Assembly (NCBI GenBank): GCA_038501625.1 | Contig: JAZAYU010000008.1 | Location: 6,386,938 to 6,450,937, forward strand | DNA: 64,000 bases | Direction: 5' to 3' | Source: Corbicula japonica | Taxonomy: Eukaryota; Mollusca; Bivalvia; Venerida; Cyrenidae | In this document: positions 11,227 to 26,300 of the stretch, one piece after another | Numbering within the stretch: position 1 is the stretch's first letter | Layout of the letters: the number at the start of each line of letters is the position of its first letter | Program-made: the position numbers and the translations under genes | Notes under the pieces: model-generated | Databases searched by the model: none | What the model saw: the letters and a program-made list of their open reading frames with translations, nothing else | Told to the model about the DNA's origin: nothing

Positions 11227-12688
11227 TTAAATCGTGAAGTTTGAATAGGTCTCGTTTATCTGTATGTATGCAAGAACAACTTCGTGACAAAACTTGTACT
11301 GTTCCTGAAAAGGAAGTGCTCAAGTTAATGCTGCATTAGTAAAATCTGAGAAATATGAACTGATCATAATAAAGGTTTTTTAATTTTTATATTTCCACTA
11401 ATAAAGGAATCTTTTGGAATTACTGAGCATTTTTAGGAAACTATAAATAGTCATTAACGTTTCTTTTAACTATTCCTGCCATCGTGTTCTTGCTGATTTC
11501 ACTCCAGGAGACTCTGACTTCATGTGCCATGGTCTCGGTAAGTTATTAAGAACTTACTTATTTATAATTGTGTTTGGGTGTATGCAATATTGTAGAGTTG
11601 ATGGGCGGATTGGAGGTAGTCACAAAGACAACTTAATACTTTAGTTCAACTTCATATGCGAATCTGTTGGGGGTAAGTGTGAGGTTGGTGAAACACATAA
11701 TCTGCTTTAAACCCGCAGTGGCTAATTGTATTTCCATCGACTCTTCCAAGGTAATAGATCCTAAGGCTCTCATTTTCTCTGATTGATATTGCCGTCGGAT
11801 TTAAAATCGATAATTTTATAAAATATTTTTTACTCTCTGCTTTACGGCTATGTCGGTAGGTTATTATGCCAAGTGTGGATTTTCCTGGTTATGCTTAATT
11901 CACCGTTATCAATGTTTATAATGGAAAATTTACTATTTTAAACAAACGTTATATGCAGAAAATGTCAAATGTACCACGCTAGGAATAATCTGTTCCCTGG
12001 CATTTCTCATTTCCTCAATGGTGTGTGATATGGCGACATCTTGTTCTATCTTCATACGATCTATCACCGCAGATACAACGCAAAACAGGCCACTCTTCTC
12101 AGCTCCGTTCCTGCATTTAAAGAAAAATCTTAAATATTTTATTTCAGTTTTTCACTTCGCTACAATAAAAGTTTTTCCTCCGGCATTGGAAAACATTTGG
12201 CCAGGGATGTGGCTACATTAACAGCCGCGAAATAACTAATGAACCGTGCACGATATTTTATTTGTGACGACAGCGGCACAATAAAATATCAGTTTTTGAA
12301 ATATTGTCAAATTAACTTGAGTGATTAATTTATAGTAATTACATTTTCATTTGAAAGAAGAAAAAACTTTTATTGTTCTACAATTTCAGATTTGTTTAGA
12401 AAAATTGTATCTAAATCAAATGAACTCGAAGATTAAAAAAAAAACAAACACAACAAACAGTGTGTATTTGAAAACGTCATACATGCAGTGGACAAGAATT
12501 GTCTTGTTTCCGGTGTGTTGTTGCCAGGACTGAACCAGTTCTAGCAAAGAAAGCAGCACTTCCGGGGATTCTGGAAGACTGATGTCGGACTTCCAGCTAC
12601 CACACTGTAGTAACTTAATTTTCCGATCCTGTAAATAAAAAAACTCTTACTCGTAAGTAAACACGTTTAACTTCTTCGTGATCAGAAA

Positions 12689-12726
<38 letters not shown>

Positions 12727-15700
12727 ATAATAATAATAATAATAATAATATGAAGAAGAAGAAGATGATGAAGAAGCAGAAGAAGAATAAGAATAAGAAG
12801 AAAAAGGAGAACTATTTACTTCTACAAAATAAAAAAAAAGGTATTACAAATTATTACTTGCTGAAAAAATTATCGGTTAAAGCGAAATAACAACTAGCTA
12901 AGTAATGTCAAAGATAGGAATGTTCCTTTCTAAGCTTTGAATCTGCTATATTATTAATCATCATAACTAAAAATATAAACCAACATTCCAAACACTCGCT
13001 ACTGTTACTGGGTCAAAATTATCTATGACATATGACTAATTCTTGCGCATACAACTATTGTACCATATGAATGTTTGCGGCTAGGGATTTACCGGTAACC
13101 TGTTCTCGTAATAAATATAAGTAGAAAAAGGCTAACAATTAAAGTATTTTTACCAGATTGATAAATGAATATATGATTTACCTTGGAGTTGGAGCTTGCA
13201 GACATGGTAACAACAGTTTGGTGTCTTTCTGTCGTCGTATTATCCTTTGAAATTTTAATGTTACCAAACTCTACTGTTTCTTTCTCACCAGGCCAATATA
13301 TCTCGTTTTCCTTAAACAACAACACATTTAACATTGTGCATATTTCTTTTTCGTCAATTTCCTGTTTTGAAAAAATTCAAATACAAAAAGCATGTATTTT
13401 CTCCCACTGTACCATCACATAAACTGGTTGAAGAAAAGAAGACTGTCAGGTATACTCTGTTTATACAATTATGATCTTAACAATTATGATCTTATTGCAT
13501 AAATGGATGAGTGAAATATTTTCGTCAATAAGTAATTCTCATAATAGAATAGAATAAATTTACTCACTTTAACGTGAGTAAATTAATTATTTCCTTATCT
13601 CATAATACGTAAAAAACACAAACAAAAACTAGGAATAGGTCGTTGTATTCAGCGGTAATATACATTAAAATTTTCAAATGTCTGTAAAGTCCAAGTTGAA
13701 GTTGCTCAAAAACTGTCCAAAGAGGTAGAAATCAGTGGGCCTGTAGTGTGCGAACCGTCCGAATGAAAAGCTGACATCCGTAGTTCTGGCTATTTAGCAG
13801 TCCAGAAGACGAACGGAAAACTTTCAACACATCTGGATAAAGCTTCGTCTAATAGTACCACTCGAACCTGAAACTAGTGAATGGCCTTAAAATATCCATA
13901 TTTCTTACATGATAAATAAATATATTGTTTATGACTAAGAGAAAACAGCAAAACTCGAAACACCTGAAACAAAAATAAACACTTTATTTACACCCATTTT
14001 TCAATTTATTCTCTGAAAGTTCTGTTAAACCTCGACAACCATCCAAAAATAATATTAACAACCTATAGGGCGGGTGGGCGGGTGCCGACATGTTTACCGC
14101 TGAATAGAAACGCCTCGAATGGTGTACACAGATAAAACCAACACTTAAATAGCCTAATCGCACGAGATACACGCACCTTTTCCCTCCACACTGACAATTA
14201 CCGTCAAGTTCGTATTATTCGAAACGGAAATAATTTCATTTATTTTTCCAATCATGGGTCATGTTACATGACATTGCAATCAATGTATACATAATGCAGC
14301 AAATAAAAGTAACAACAACATAGGAATGCACTTACATGCATAAAGAAAACAAGGCTTAATTCTGATTCGTTAAAACAATTAACAAAAGATGTGTATGGCT
14401 ACTTTTCAAGTAATATCTTCCAACACTACCTTTTTTTTGTATTTAATTTAATTTTACTAAGTAGGGTACAGGTAGAGGGCAATACTAAGGAGACTGTATG
14501 ATGAAAAGTATACCAATAAAATAAAATATGAAGATAACCTATAGCTGAGTAATATTGTAGTTAAGATTTTATGATGAACATGATGATAGGAACATGATGA
14601 TAACTAAACCGAATAGAATTTTCGATCAGAAAATATAAATCCTGCGTTATCATTGAGACGTCAAAGGCAAAAATGAAAAGCAGGAGTTGTACCTTCGGAT
14701 GATTGGACTCTTTCCAAAGCAATAGTTGCTGGGATATTGAAACCAAACCAACCATATTCAACAGTATTTTAGGAGTACTAATACTAACAGATATAAGAAT
14801 TGTGCGCAACACATTCAATGGACAAAATTCATAACAACACTGATTTATTGTATAACTTACATATTACCGAGCTCGACAGAAAAGGAGGATGGTAAAATAC
14901 TGCAAAATTTTATTTTTATGTAAAACTAATTTTATGCACAATTTTTACACGTTTACTGCGGTAATGAGATTTCCTGGAATTTTACTGGTTTTAGACCGGT
15001 GATGTATGTTTCATAAATACCGATCAGCCATTTGTATGAGGTCCATTTTCTTATAACTAATCCTGCCATGGCCTTATCAATCTTTTTGCTTTTGATTTCG
15101 GAAATGCACATGATTATGCACTGAAGTGGTTTGCCGAAAAAATCATTACAAACGTTTATCTGTTCTAATGCGGAAAAATTTCCCCCACTTCAGGTAATAT
15201 GAAACTGAAAAAAGCTTCTTCTGGATATTTTATCAACCTCGTTGATATTGATATTTATGAGAGTTGTCATTAATTTAAAATGTATAAAATATTATACCTT
15301 CATTTCCGTTATGTGATTCATCATCACAATAGTGTGTATTTCATACTCCCACACAAGTTTCCAGAAGTCGTCAATAGTTGTTTCCAACGGAGTTTGTGTG
15401 ATGACGAAAGCCCTTTTCTCTTTGTAACTCTGATATGAATTTGTATATTTCGTAAGTAAAATCGAAACCAACTTTCGCACACTGGTTATGCTATAAAACG
15501 CCAGACTTTGTATTTTATCACCAACATTAAAAATTCAACGACAGTGACATATGGTAGCATGACCGCTCTCACAGCTTAGCAGATCAATGGGGTTTGAAAT
15601 GAGGTTTACACTGATGAACAAGCTGAAGATTAACTAACATCATAAAAACCTAACTTAATAAAAATTCTGAGGGTTGGCAGGTGAAGAAGTTTAGTAAAGT

Positions 15701-17314
15701 TCCAGCTAAGCCTAGAAAATATGTTTTATGGAGGGCGTTGGGGAGTGGGGCCAGCTGAAACTTTGCTAAAAATCTTTTATTTTTTTATTGAAAATACAGG
15801 AATCTTTGCTGTGATTCAGGATGGGATAGGCACATGAAGTGAACATGAGCAAGGTAGTAAAATAATAACAAGCATTTCGATACTTCTAGTAGTCTTTAAA
15901 CCGAGGATGGTTTTGGAAGGCTTCTGCAGACGGATGGACCCGGTTGGGGGTTTTATTTAACAGATTATGTGATTTTCACGGAGGTTGAGTAAATATTTTC
16001 AGCAGTAAATATATTTGCACGTGAAATAATATACAGTTATCATATGTATACAATTTCAATTACCGGAAGGAAAACTGCGTTCAAATACGTTTGGTGCTTG
16101 GAACCCCCAGTCATTAATCTCGGCATGAACTCTTCCACTGAAAACAAAAAATAAAAACGAAAATAACAATACATTTTGGATTTATATAACATTTTTTTTT
16201 ATTTCATAGCTAAATTCTGGTGACATACAGAAACTGTAAATTGATATTTTTTCTATGTTTGCTTATTGATACAATAATTTTTCGACCAGCGATACATTTT
16301 CAGAAAATGCACACAATCCTTTTCTAGAGATCTTCGAATGCTGTAAAGTTTATATTGGAAAGAGAAACTTTTATATCTCTCATTTTACAATGGCCTAAGC
16401 AATTTTGTGGCGATTGTATTGACAGTTTATGTGAAGAACACAGTAGCAACACCAAACATTGCTACAGATCCCTCTGGTACCTGGATGGAACCTTTTGATA
16501 TCTTACGATAGTTAGCATATAAACGATTCCTACCTCAGCAGGACATGAAATGTCAGTAGTGAAGGACCTTAACAAGCAGACCACAGAGAGTCCTCCAAAC
16601 CTTTTTAACGAGCAAAGGTTTTTATATGTATGTGCCTTAACTTTTTTCGTGGCACAGGTATTAACTTTGTGGCTAAAAATGCACATCAAACATTTTAGCA
16701 AACTGTGTACTGATATGGACAGATACGTAGTGATGAATATTTTCATTTAATCGAATTGGCTTAAAGTTTTAAAAATAAAAAGGATAAATTTGTATCACTT
16801 CTTTTGTAAAACCAAAAAGTGTCATTTAGTAGGAAATCTAAGGGTTTATTTATAAATCTTCAAAATGACAATGTGTTAAGAATGCTGTGAAGGTTAAACA
16901 ATACAATTCCTGTGTAAATATAATGGTAGAAAATGATAAAAGATCATCTTACATACCTAGTCCTGAGATTCATCCCAGGAACAGGTATTTAATAAATAAT
17001 CAGTGCTACCTTTTAAACCAAATCAAACTGTCTTATGGACTGCAAGTCTATCTATAATAAGAATGCCCCATTAATGATTCAACTGAGAATCGGAATTTCA
17101 TATCATTAGATAAATGTCTTATAGACTGCAAATCTGATGCATCTATAATTAGAAAGCTGTATTATTTATTAAACTGAGAACTGGCATTTCTCATTGGTCA
17201 TGAAATGACTATACCTGGTAAAATGTTTGAATATCTGTTTTTGTCTCGGTTGCGAACATCCTTGGCAGAAGAATATTGATCTTCAGCAGCAACTGGAGAC
17301 AGTTTTCTCAACAT
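11227..17314 (-). CDS. RPTP-1 exons 17-23: degenerate PTP domain D2
   Basis: Exons 17314-17215, 16137-16064, 15429-15298, 13310-13182, 12628-12483, 12110-11975 and 11304-11227. The fold is clear ([35 protein letters not shown]-terminal EQYKFCHEVVLAYI), but WPD is replaced (GSWKSDISLPES) and the signature reads HCMNGAEKSG: Cys ~1133 remains while the P-loop Arg is Lys. It is probably a pseudophosphatase with a regulatory or substrate-binding role, as in many RPTP D2 domains. The protein ends NETYSNFTI, with TAA at 11229-11227 on the minus strand. Confidence 0.88.
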
Positions 17315-20300
17315 CTACAAAACATCCAAACAAAAAACTTTAACTTTTAGCCTTATTTTTTTCCATATTTTGTTTTCGGAGTGTTCCCATAAAATTGTTT
17401 ATACACTTGTAGACACAGCTTCAAACACTCGTTCGAGATTCAAACCCAGGTAGTCCGATGCAAGTAAGATACAATTTTTTTACGACCGCTAATTGAATTA
17501 TAAAATTTCACAAGATCACTTTTAGTTATGCATTTTTTTATCGTTATAAATTTTTGTTGAATGTTTGTTTGAAATAAAATTTATATCGAGTACTCGTATA
17601 CTTGTTAACATGTTTTCGCTATTTTAATCAACATAGTATGTATTTTCCTCGCCTTCTAATCTAACTGCGCTTACTATGTTATTATAATTATCAAAGCAGT
17701 TTACTTCAAACTCTTGGTCGAGTTTCCTCTTTTTAGTGGTTTTATCAATCTCCAGAAGGTTCAGGTAGGCATTTTGGAACTTGGATGATGGAAGCGCAGA
17801 TGTGGAGAGCATCAATGTTTCCACCAATGCATGGTGAACAAATATGTATTGTTCCTATAAGAGATACGAAAACATACACCAAGCACCAACGAATTTTTTT
17901 ATAATTGTTTTTAAATCAGAATGGCCGAATAAATGAAAACAAAGAAAATTTAATATCAACTGCAGCTACGACCTGATAACGTGAAAGATTTAAGAATCCT
18001 TATGATGAAACAAAAAATGCTTTTATTGCGTTAACTACAGTGTATCTGTGATGTCTGCCCTTTTGAATTTGATTATTCATAAGCAGGTTTTTTTACTTCT
18101 TTATTCGCTGAATATGTATTGTTCCTAGCAAGTGTTGCTGTTAAAAACACATTTATTTTGGTAAGCATTATTTTGCTTAATTCTTAATGTTACCAGTGTC
18201 TGAACAAGGTTGACTCGTTGACGTCGTAGAGTTTTTACACAGCCGATCACATTCACATAATCCATCGCTTTAGCCTGATCTGTAAGGTAATCTAGGGCAA
18301 TGAATGTTCCTGTCCGTCCTACGCCAGCGCTGAAAGTAATTATCATCAATAAATAAATTTGCTAAAATATGTAGCGTAAAATGTTATTGGCTATTAATCA
18401 TGAAAAGAACTGAAAGTCTCAATCTCTATTAAGTAAATGTAATTCAAATTTCAAAATAAATTCGAATTCTAGAAATTATTTTAACTGTGGTTGTTAAAAA
18501 AGGTCAAAATATTTTATTCCTCTAGAGAGATGATGACGACGACCACCACCAACATATGATGATAATGGTTATAATGATGAAGAAGGTAGAACCACTGGTC
18601 TTCTGTACACAGTATAGTTGTCGCACACAAAACGTATTTGGATTCCCTTAGGTCATCTGTATCTTTTATGCATGATGTTAATATTACATGTATTGCAAAC
18701 GTGTTTCCACCCACCTGCAGTGAACCACTATTGGCCCTTCACTGGGACTTTCGTCACACTTCACCTTGTTGCGAAACTGTACCAGTGATGAAGCATATTT
18801 TGGAACACCTTTGTCTGGCCAAGACGTAAAATGGAATTGGGAAACTGTCCTGACCGGAAGGGTGTCCTGTCAAAAAAAAGGGTTTTTTTTGTAAACAGAG
18901 CTAAAGTTGTTATTGAGAAAGTGTGTCTTCTTTGGAATTTTTCTGACCCATTGATTTAAATTCGTGTCAAAACAACTGATTAAATTACTAACAGGCCATT
19001 CGTTTTTGTCGATGTATATTATAATAACTAATACATGCACTAACTTTCACATACATTTATAAATTTTGTTTCATATTTGGTAAACATTCGGGTAAAACAT
19101 TCGGGTAAAAAGATGGTTTCAAACGAGTTCACTCATGAAAGAAAATTTGTTTATACCTTCTGGATGGTAAATTTTCTTATGACAAAGTCAGAATAAACGT
19201 CAACTTCTGTCATGGAAACTGATACATGTCCATAGCATAGGCTCTCTTCTTCAGGCCAATATTGCTCACATTTGGGCTGAAATAGCAGTTTCGTCAATGT
19301 AGACATGAAACGAAAACAATTATAAACTATACGAGGCAAACACATCAAGAACAACTTTACACTAAATCTTAACCTACAGTAAGTAAGTATTCTTTTACTA
19401 TAGTGACATGTGTACAAGCAACACGTTATACCATTGTTAGATTAAACGTGTTCCACTGTTATCAAATGGCTACACATATATTTTTGTTAATAAAATGTTT
19501 TAGACCTTCAGAAAAAAATTCAATTTTAAAAGTAAGAGAAATATGGCACTATTGGTGTATTTGTTGGACAATCACAATCGCGGCATTGTCAACATGTTTA
19601 TTTAGCTCAATAACTTTTGGTTAAATGTTTCCGCCGAATATATCACGTCACTTCAATGGAAGGAGTGCTGCACCATATAGACTATTCGGATGGTGCTGCA
19701 GCTTACACCAGAACGTGCAATCACTTAAGATAACTAATATAACAATGATTGACCTTGTCTTGTTCCACAAGATTGGTAAGCATAACAATTTTTTTGCATT
19801 TTGTTTGCCAGACCATTCTCCAGAAATCTGTCAATATTTCCTTGGTCGGTCCTGGAAATAAACCAATGATTGACTCACAAATGCTATGCTTCGCATCACG
19901 TATTAAATATGTAATGACATCCAAAGATTTTATTGATAGGATTGAAATTATGATGCTTACTTGGTCAATGTCACTAACAGTATATTAAATATGCGTAACC
20001 GATTCAATTTTATAATTGTGAAAATATCGTACTATTGTCATTAAAATATAGCATTCTTTAATAGTGTTTAAATGCCGCTGCAAAAATACAAACACATGTT
20101 TGTTAACGATTATATCATTTCGTTAGAAACAAAAATTGATAAAAAATGTTTTACAATTCAAACGTCGTTTTATTTATAAAACAGTATGATCAGAGTCTCT
20201 TAATAAATGCTATTTTGGTAAAGCAAATGTCATCACTTATATATTAATGGCGACTAAAAGTTCTAAGCTTACCTTGCGATGCAATATAGGCATTTGTTTT

Positions 20301-23300
20301 CTGGAACCCCTGAATGATGAAAATAATTATTTAACAGCTTGAAAACGTCGCCTTACAAGTTACATTTTGAACATGCTATTCATATAATTAACAACATGTT
20401 CAACTTTCGTTACATATAGAAAGAAGAATTATTTATCTGAAAGATGCTTTTAAAACGTTCTTCAACACGTGCGACAAAATACTAATGACATGAAAAGAAA
20501 CGCATTAAGACTTCTATTTACAAAGCAACAACATGAATCAAAATGAAAAGTTCTTCAATTATTACCTCGGAAACAAATGGAATCGTTTTCGAAGTTACTT
20601 GAGAGCAAAAAAATGCAATTCAAAACCTATAATGAAGTTTTTTTTAATGAAATACAGTGAAGGGTTCTTCGGACGTAATACATTTGCACTTGTTTCTATG
20701 GTGGGGGGGGGGGGGGGGAGAGTGCTGGCTTCTCTATACAGGGATATATGTGAAAGATATTATTATGGTGACATAATTCAATAGTTATTGCAATATAACA
20801 CTGATCCCACTTACTAGTGGTTGCTTTAGCTCCAGGAAAGCAGTAACTACAAGCAACCCTGTGGCAAACAATTATCACACGCATCATAAAATATCATAAA
20901 ATGCAAATATTTTCGCAAAACGAAAAGTAATTTAAGTCTTGAACTATGGAATGCCGTTTAATCAAGGAACAATATTGGCATTTATTTTTTAAACACCTAG
21001 AGATGAAACTTGATGAAAACGACAATATCAAAATTGTTTAAATAAATCGAAACACATGTAAACATATTTCTGAAAGCATATGCAGCTATTGGTCATGTTC
21101 GATGGCTTTCATCTATTTAGTTATCCCACTAGCTTTGTTTGTGCCGTTTGGGGGCCGTAAAACATCGCCCCGTACATTCAATCAGTGTTATTATTAATAA
21201 CGTCGTTTGAAGGTCTTTAATCACGATATATACACATATATTTGTTAAAATACTGAGTTGCACTCAGCACTGGACTAGGCGGCGTAAACACTGATATGCA
21301 TTTTCATGAAATCAAACCGAACCTGCAATGTTTTAATGTTTGTTGTATTCAGTGGCTTTAAAAGATCCGTTTTAATCTTAGAAAGAATTGATGACAACTT
21401 CAATCAGATATACTAAGACTATGCAGTTTAAGGTACATGAAAAGGGAAATTCAAAAGCCAACAAACACGACGGTTTGATTGATTTTCTTTAACTACTTAA
21501 GTAATCCCAAGCATTCCGCCTTATAATTTCAGATATCGGCTTTACATTATGAATTTTCCCCGAAATTAAAAAAAATTCAAAAACCAAAAAAACAAAACAA
21601 AACAAAAAGAAACAAACAAACAAAAAACAACGGTGGTCAGGTGGGAGGCCAGAGAGGAAATTAACTTCCGGGCATTCATATCTATGGGGAATCCGTAAGT
21701 ACGGACATACGTTAGGCAAATTATCCAATCAAATTCAAGGAAATTTCTTTACAGAATAACCATATTATTTATTTCATACTTCTAGAAAGTAAGAAATAAA
21801 TCAATTGTTTTTGATAGTGGTTTTTAACTTATGTACGATATTTGCAATGTCAAACCTAAACATACTATATAAACCCATATCGAAATTATATTGAAGCATC
21901 ATATCCCTATTTGTCATGCGTATATGCATAATGCATGCCAGTTTAGTAGCCTATTAGTTAAAACGTCAATAACTATATGCGATTATAGTTTATTATACCA
22001 TTTCCCCGAAATTCCTACTGAAATTATCGAAAAAACATGAAAATGCACAAAAATCACATTTCCACCACAGAAATCATTGGGAACTTTTTATATCCTTTAA
22101 AGATGATATATTTCCTATGAGATTCTGCATGAATTGTTTGTGTCCTAATTTTTTCCCGGTCCAACCACAGATTGACCAGACTATTTTCTACTCTCTTTTC
22201 GGTATGTGACTTGTTGTTATGCTGTATGTTTGCTAACCATTTCTCGTGAATATTTTGATGAAATCATGTGTTGTATACTATTATACTAATGTTTATAATG
22301 GTACAATAAAGCAATGCTATATTAATATGTTAATTACAATAAGAATAAATTACTTTGATTGAATAATTGATGTCTTTCTTAAAAACAAAATTGAATAACT
22401 ATAATAATTTCTCTTCATCTATTGAATACAACGGTGCATTTACATATGGAATTAAATGAAGAAAAATTTCGTCATTCGTTATGTATGACAAAGTACATCA
22501 TTATCTTACGTGAACAAAAGATGCATTGATGTAGTCCGATTCGGCTTCTGAATCCTTTTCCAAGACAACCCGGCTACTGTCATCTAAAACGATTGTTTTC
22601 AGTAACCATTTAATCATATTGATTTGAAAATGTTAACGAAAATGGACGCGAGGCTACTCAATTTCAAAATAAATCTAAATGTTATGAGCCTTTCAGCCGT
22701 ATTTTCCATAATAGAAACATCTTGATTCGAAACTATTTGATGAAGTTAATTTATTAATTGCTAGGTAATACAAACGCATTATGTATAAAATTTAAGCTAA
22801 CAAATTATTTCACTTGTATTTTTAATATTCAACATCATACAGGCATATAGACTTCTGTATCTGTTTTTGCCTCTGTTATGGGACTTCATGGCTTCAGAAT
22901 GACGGTCCTGCATACCCCTTGGGAGTGTCTACAGTAGAAAAAAATGCACACAACACAAAATTTAAAATGATGTTACACCAATAAACAGTAAAACAGTTTT
23001 ATTCATTCAGTTTGTAAAGAAATCTTGAAAACTCACACTTGCTTCAATCAGTTTCTTGTTATCCTATCGTCGCGTTCTTGCTGATTCAATAAGATGATTT
23101 TGCTCTGGTATATGTAAGATCATCGAGTACCTACCGTTTTGCAGGACAGTGCTCTCAGCTTATTATGTTATGCGTGTTTATGTGCTTTTGCATTCAGGGA
23201 GAACTGGAATTAATTCTCCAAGCAACTTATATGAGGATCTGAAGAGGCAACAGTTGATGCATCCAAAATGTGGTTAAAAACCCAAACCCAGGTAGAAATA

Positions 23301-26300
23301 TGCTTTATAACTGACCGTTCCGATAATCCGGCAACCAATCGGGATCTCGCTTGTGCATTCATCTATTCGGTGTCTTTATGACATTAATAATAATTATAAA
23401 CAATCATATCTTTTCTACGTTTTGGATGTGTTGGGAGGCTGTGTTTTCTGAATAAACGTATTCCTGATATGCATTTTTCAAAACTTTTAAGTATAATTAA
23501 CACAGGCATATTTGTTCATGAATGATTTGTTTTCAATTTTATGGTTCGTCAAGTACGAATCACTCGTCATTCTATATTCAATCTATCAAAGTACATTATA
23601 CAGTTATAGTTAAGTATTTTAACCATTCTTGCCTCGAATTCTCTAGTAAACCTGTCAGTAGCATCCTTTCCCGACAAAATGAGATCAGACAATCTGTTGA
23701 CAGGTATCGCTGTCTTTGGCATGGCTTCATCAAAGCTGTAATAAGCGTGGTCGCTCTGTACACATTGCGAATTGAGGTACACGTTGTCTCTTGCAGCTGT
23801 TGCCTCTGTTGAAGACGTTATTTTACATTCTTGTTAGACACATTAATATTGTTTTATTTTAGTCAACATTACTAGTTACTAATGTGATTAAAGTCAATTT
23901 ATCTCTATCAAGATCTGTCGACGAGTCACTAAAGCGTGCTTTTTTCAACAACATTCCGAACCAATCAGATTGTCGCCTACAAAATAACATATACATGCAC
24001 TTGGTGATCCCAGTAATTGTCGACGAGTTCAGTGTTATATTGTTATGGATGCGTCCATGTACATAGCGTTATCCACAAGGAAGTTATTGACAAAACGTGC
24101 AAGACATATTTTACTGTAAACAGATTTTTATAATTCTTTTTATTATTGACGACCGAGGACGAACATTAATAAATATTTAATGTTTAGATTTACCCTGGTC
24201 TGTATTGGCGACTTCAGGCGTCATGTATCCTCCATTATTTGTGGTTGACAAGTCAAATTGGTTGGCTTGCAGGTCTGTGTACTGTGGCTTTCTATTTGTA
24301 TTTGCTTCGCGTTTCCTTGGAAAAGTAAGCAATATTAGATGCGTGTTATACCAAGTAAATGACTGGAAGACTTTCTTAATGTTATTGCTAAAGGTTATGT
24401 TTGCATACTTTTGCATTCCATTATACTGTGTATAGCTGATAACGAATTGGTAAATATGGGAAAGGAAATGTTAAACTTAAAAATCAGTACAACAACTTTA
24501 AATAATGTTCAATTTAGGTTCTGTGCGTAGTGAAATGTTACATCAATAACGGATTCAATGGGAATCAGTAGTATTATATTATTTGTTTTGTCTTCAATTG
24601 TATTAATTGTATAAAAACTACAATTGTCTACCTTCGTTTAAAAACCACTACCAGCACTATGAAAGCAACCGCCACTAATACGAATGCACCAGCTCCTACA
24701 GCTCCTCCGATTATTGCGCTCGTTGCAGCTGAAACCTTTTCTTCTGAAAAAAATACAACAGACAGAAGATGCCTAACATTTAAGTACTTTCTAAAACATA
24801 TTAAATTTTATGCGTGATCGACGTCCTTAAAATGGTAAGTACATTGTAACAATTTAACTTAGGTGATGACGAAGAACGTTTGGAAAAGCGAGGTCACAGG
24901 AATTGAGTACAAATACAATGTCATGCTTGGCGAACTTTCTAATGATGCTAATTAAATAAATCCATTTTCCATTTTTCCATTTAAATTTAATAGTTTGCTA
25001 ACTTCTAAAACAGGCTCATTCACATTAAACCCAACGTGAAATAAATGTTAATCATTATCTCTATACGCATCAGTTATCATATTATCAAAATTTGTTTTGC
25101 TTTTCTGTTTATGGTTGGCAGATTTCCTTGTACCTCGAGACCTCGAAACTTCAGGTAAAAAATTTATTTTTACGCTTTACAAATTTGAAACTTAAATCCT
25201 AAATGCAAATATAGATTACTCATCGAAATTATTTTAAACGCTTCATCTCCTCTATCAGTCCCATCGATATTCCAAATTCAGTTCGCTATAATACAAAGCT
25301 GTAAACTAAAGTTTAGAATTCTTTTGGTTTCATTTTTCAAGCGCTCTACTTAACATACTTAAACAATAACATGAGCAATTAAGGGTCACTCAGAATGGAC
25401 ATTAAATCCGTAAATTGATCTGGATGGTATATGTCCAGTTTTGTTTAGGAATCCGTCGTTTAGTCGAACTGTTATAATTACAATGATTTGTAACTAATGA
25501 TATTGTATTACAAACCACACGTTGGAGGATATCCGTCCCAAGTGGCATTTTCTGTGCATCGTCGTGTGGGTGATCCACTAAGTAATGGTCCGTTGAAACA
25601 AGAGACCTCGACACTAGAACCGTATGGTAGTGCTTCAAGTGAGCCATTTGGGAATGAGGAGAATGTATATCGAACCATCTCAGTTGAAACGAGTAGTGGA
25701 CAAGTAACAATTGTACACTCAGCATCTGTGCCATTCCAAAAGCCGTCCAACTGACATGTTCGACTGACTGAACCAGACTTTAAAAAATAACCTTCGCTAC
25801 ACACAACGTGTATTGTCTCAGAAAACTCGGCGAAACCAGAGAGATATTCGTCACCAGACTCAAAGCTATAACTACCATTTAAAACTGAACCTGTACCAGG
25901 ATGTTTACATGTGACTTTTTCACAAACAGACTCATCTCCTGTCCAATCTGCATTCGACGTGCATCTTCTGGGGCCTCCATTTCGTAACTTATATCCGTTA
26001 TTGCAATATAATTGTATACTTTCATTATACTTTACGATTGGTTGAAGTATTTCTGAACCGTTTACAAACAGGTACTTTCCATCATCAGTATTTGGTACTG
26101 TGCAAGTCTTAATAATGCATTCAGGTTCAGGTAAACTCCAATGTCCAGATTTATCACATGTTCGTTGTCCGTCATGGATCAAATAATAGCCAGCGTTACA
26201 CTGCGGCTTTATCGCACAGGAAAATGGAAGGCTACCGCTAGACGTAGCAGTACAAGAATTCGAAATTGAATAACCCCCGTTTTGTAATGTCAATGGAAAT

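Noticed and set aside
12678..12890. Open frame of Thr, Asn and Lys runs
   Set aside because: Translation of ACT, AAT and GAA microsatellites within an intron.
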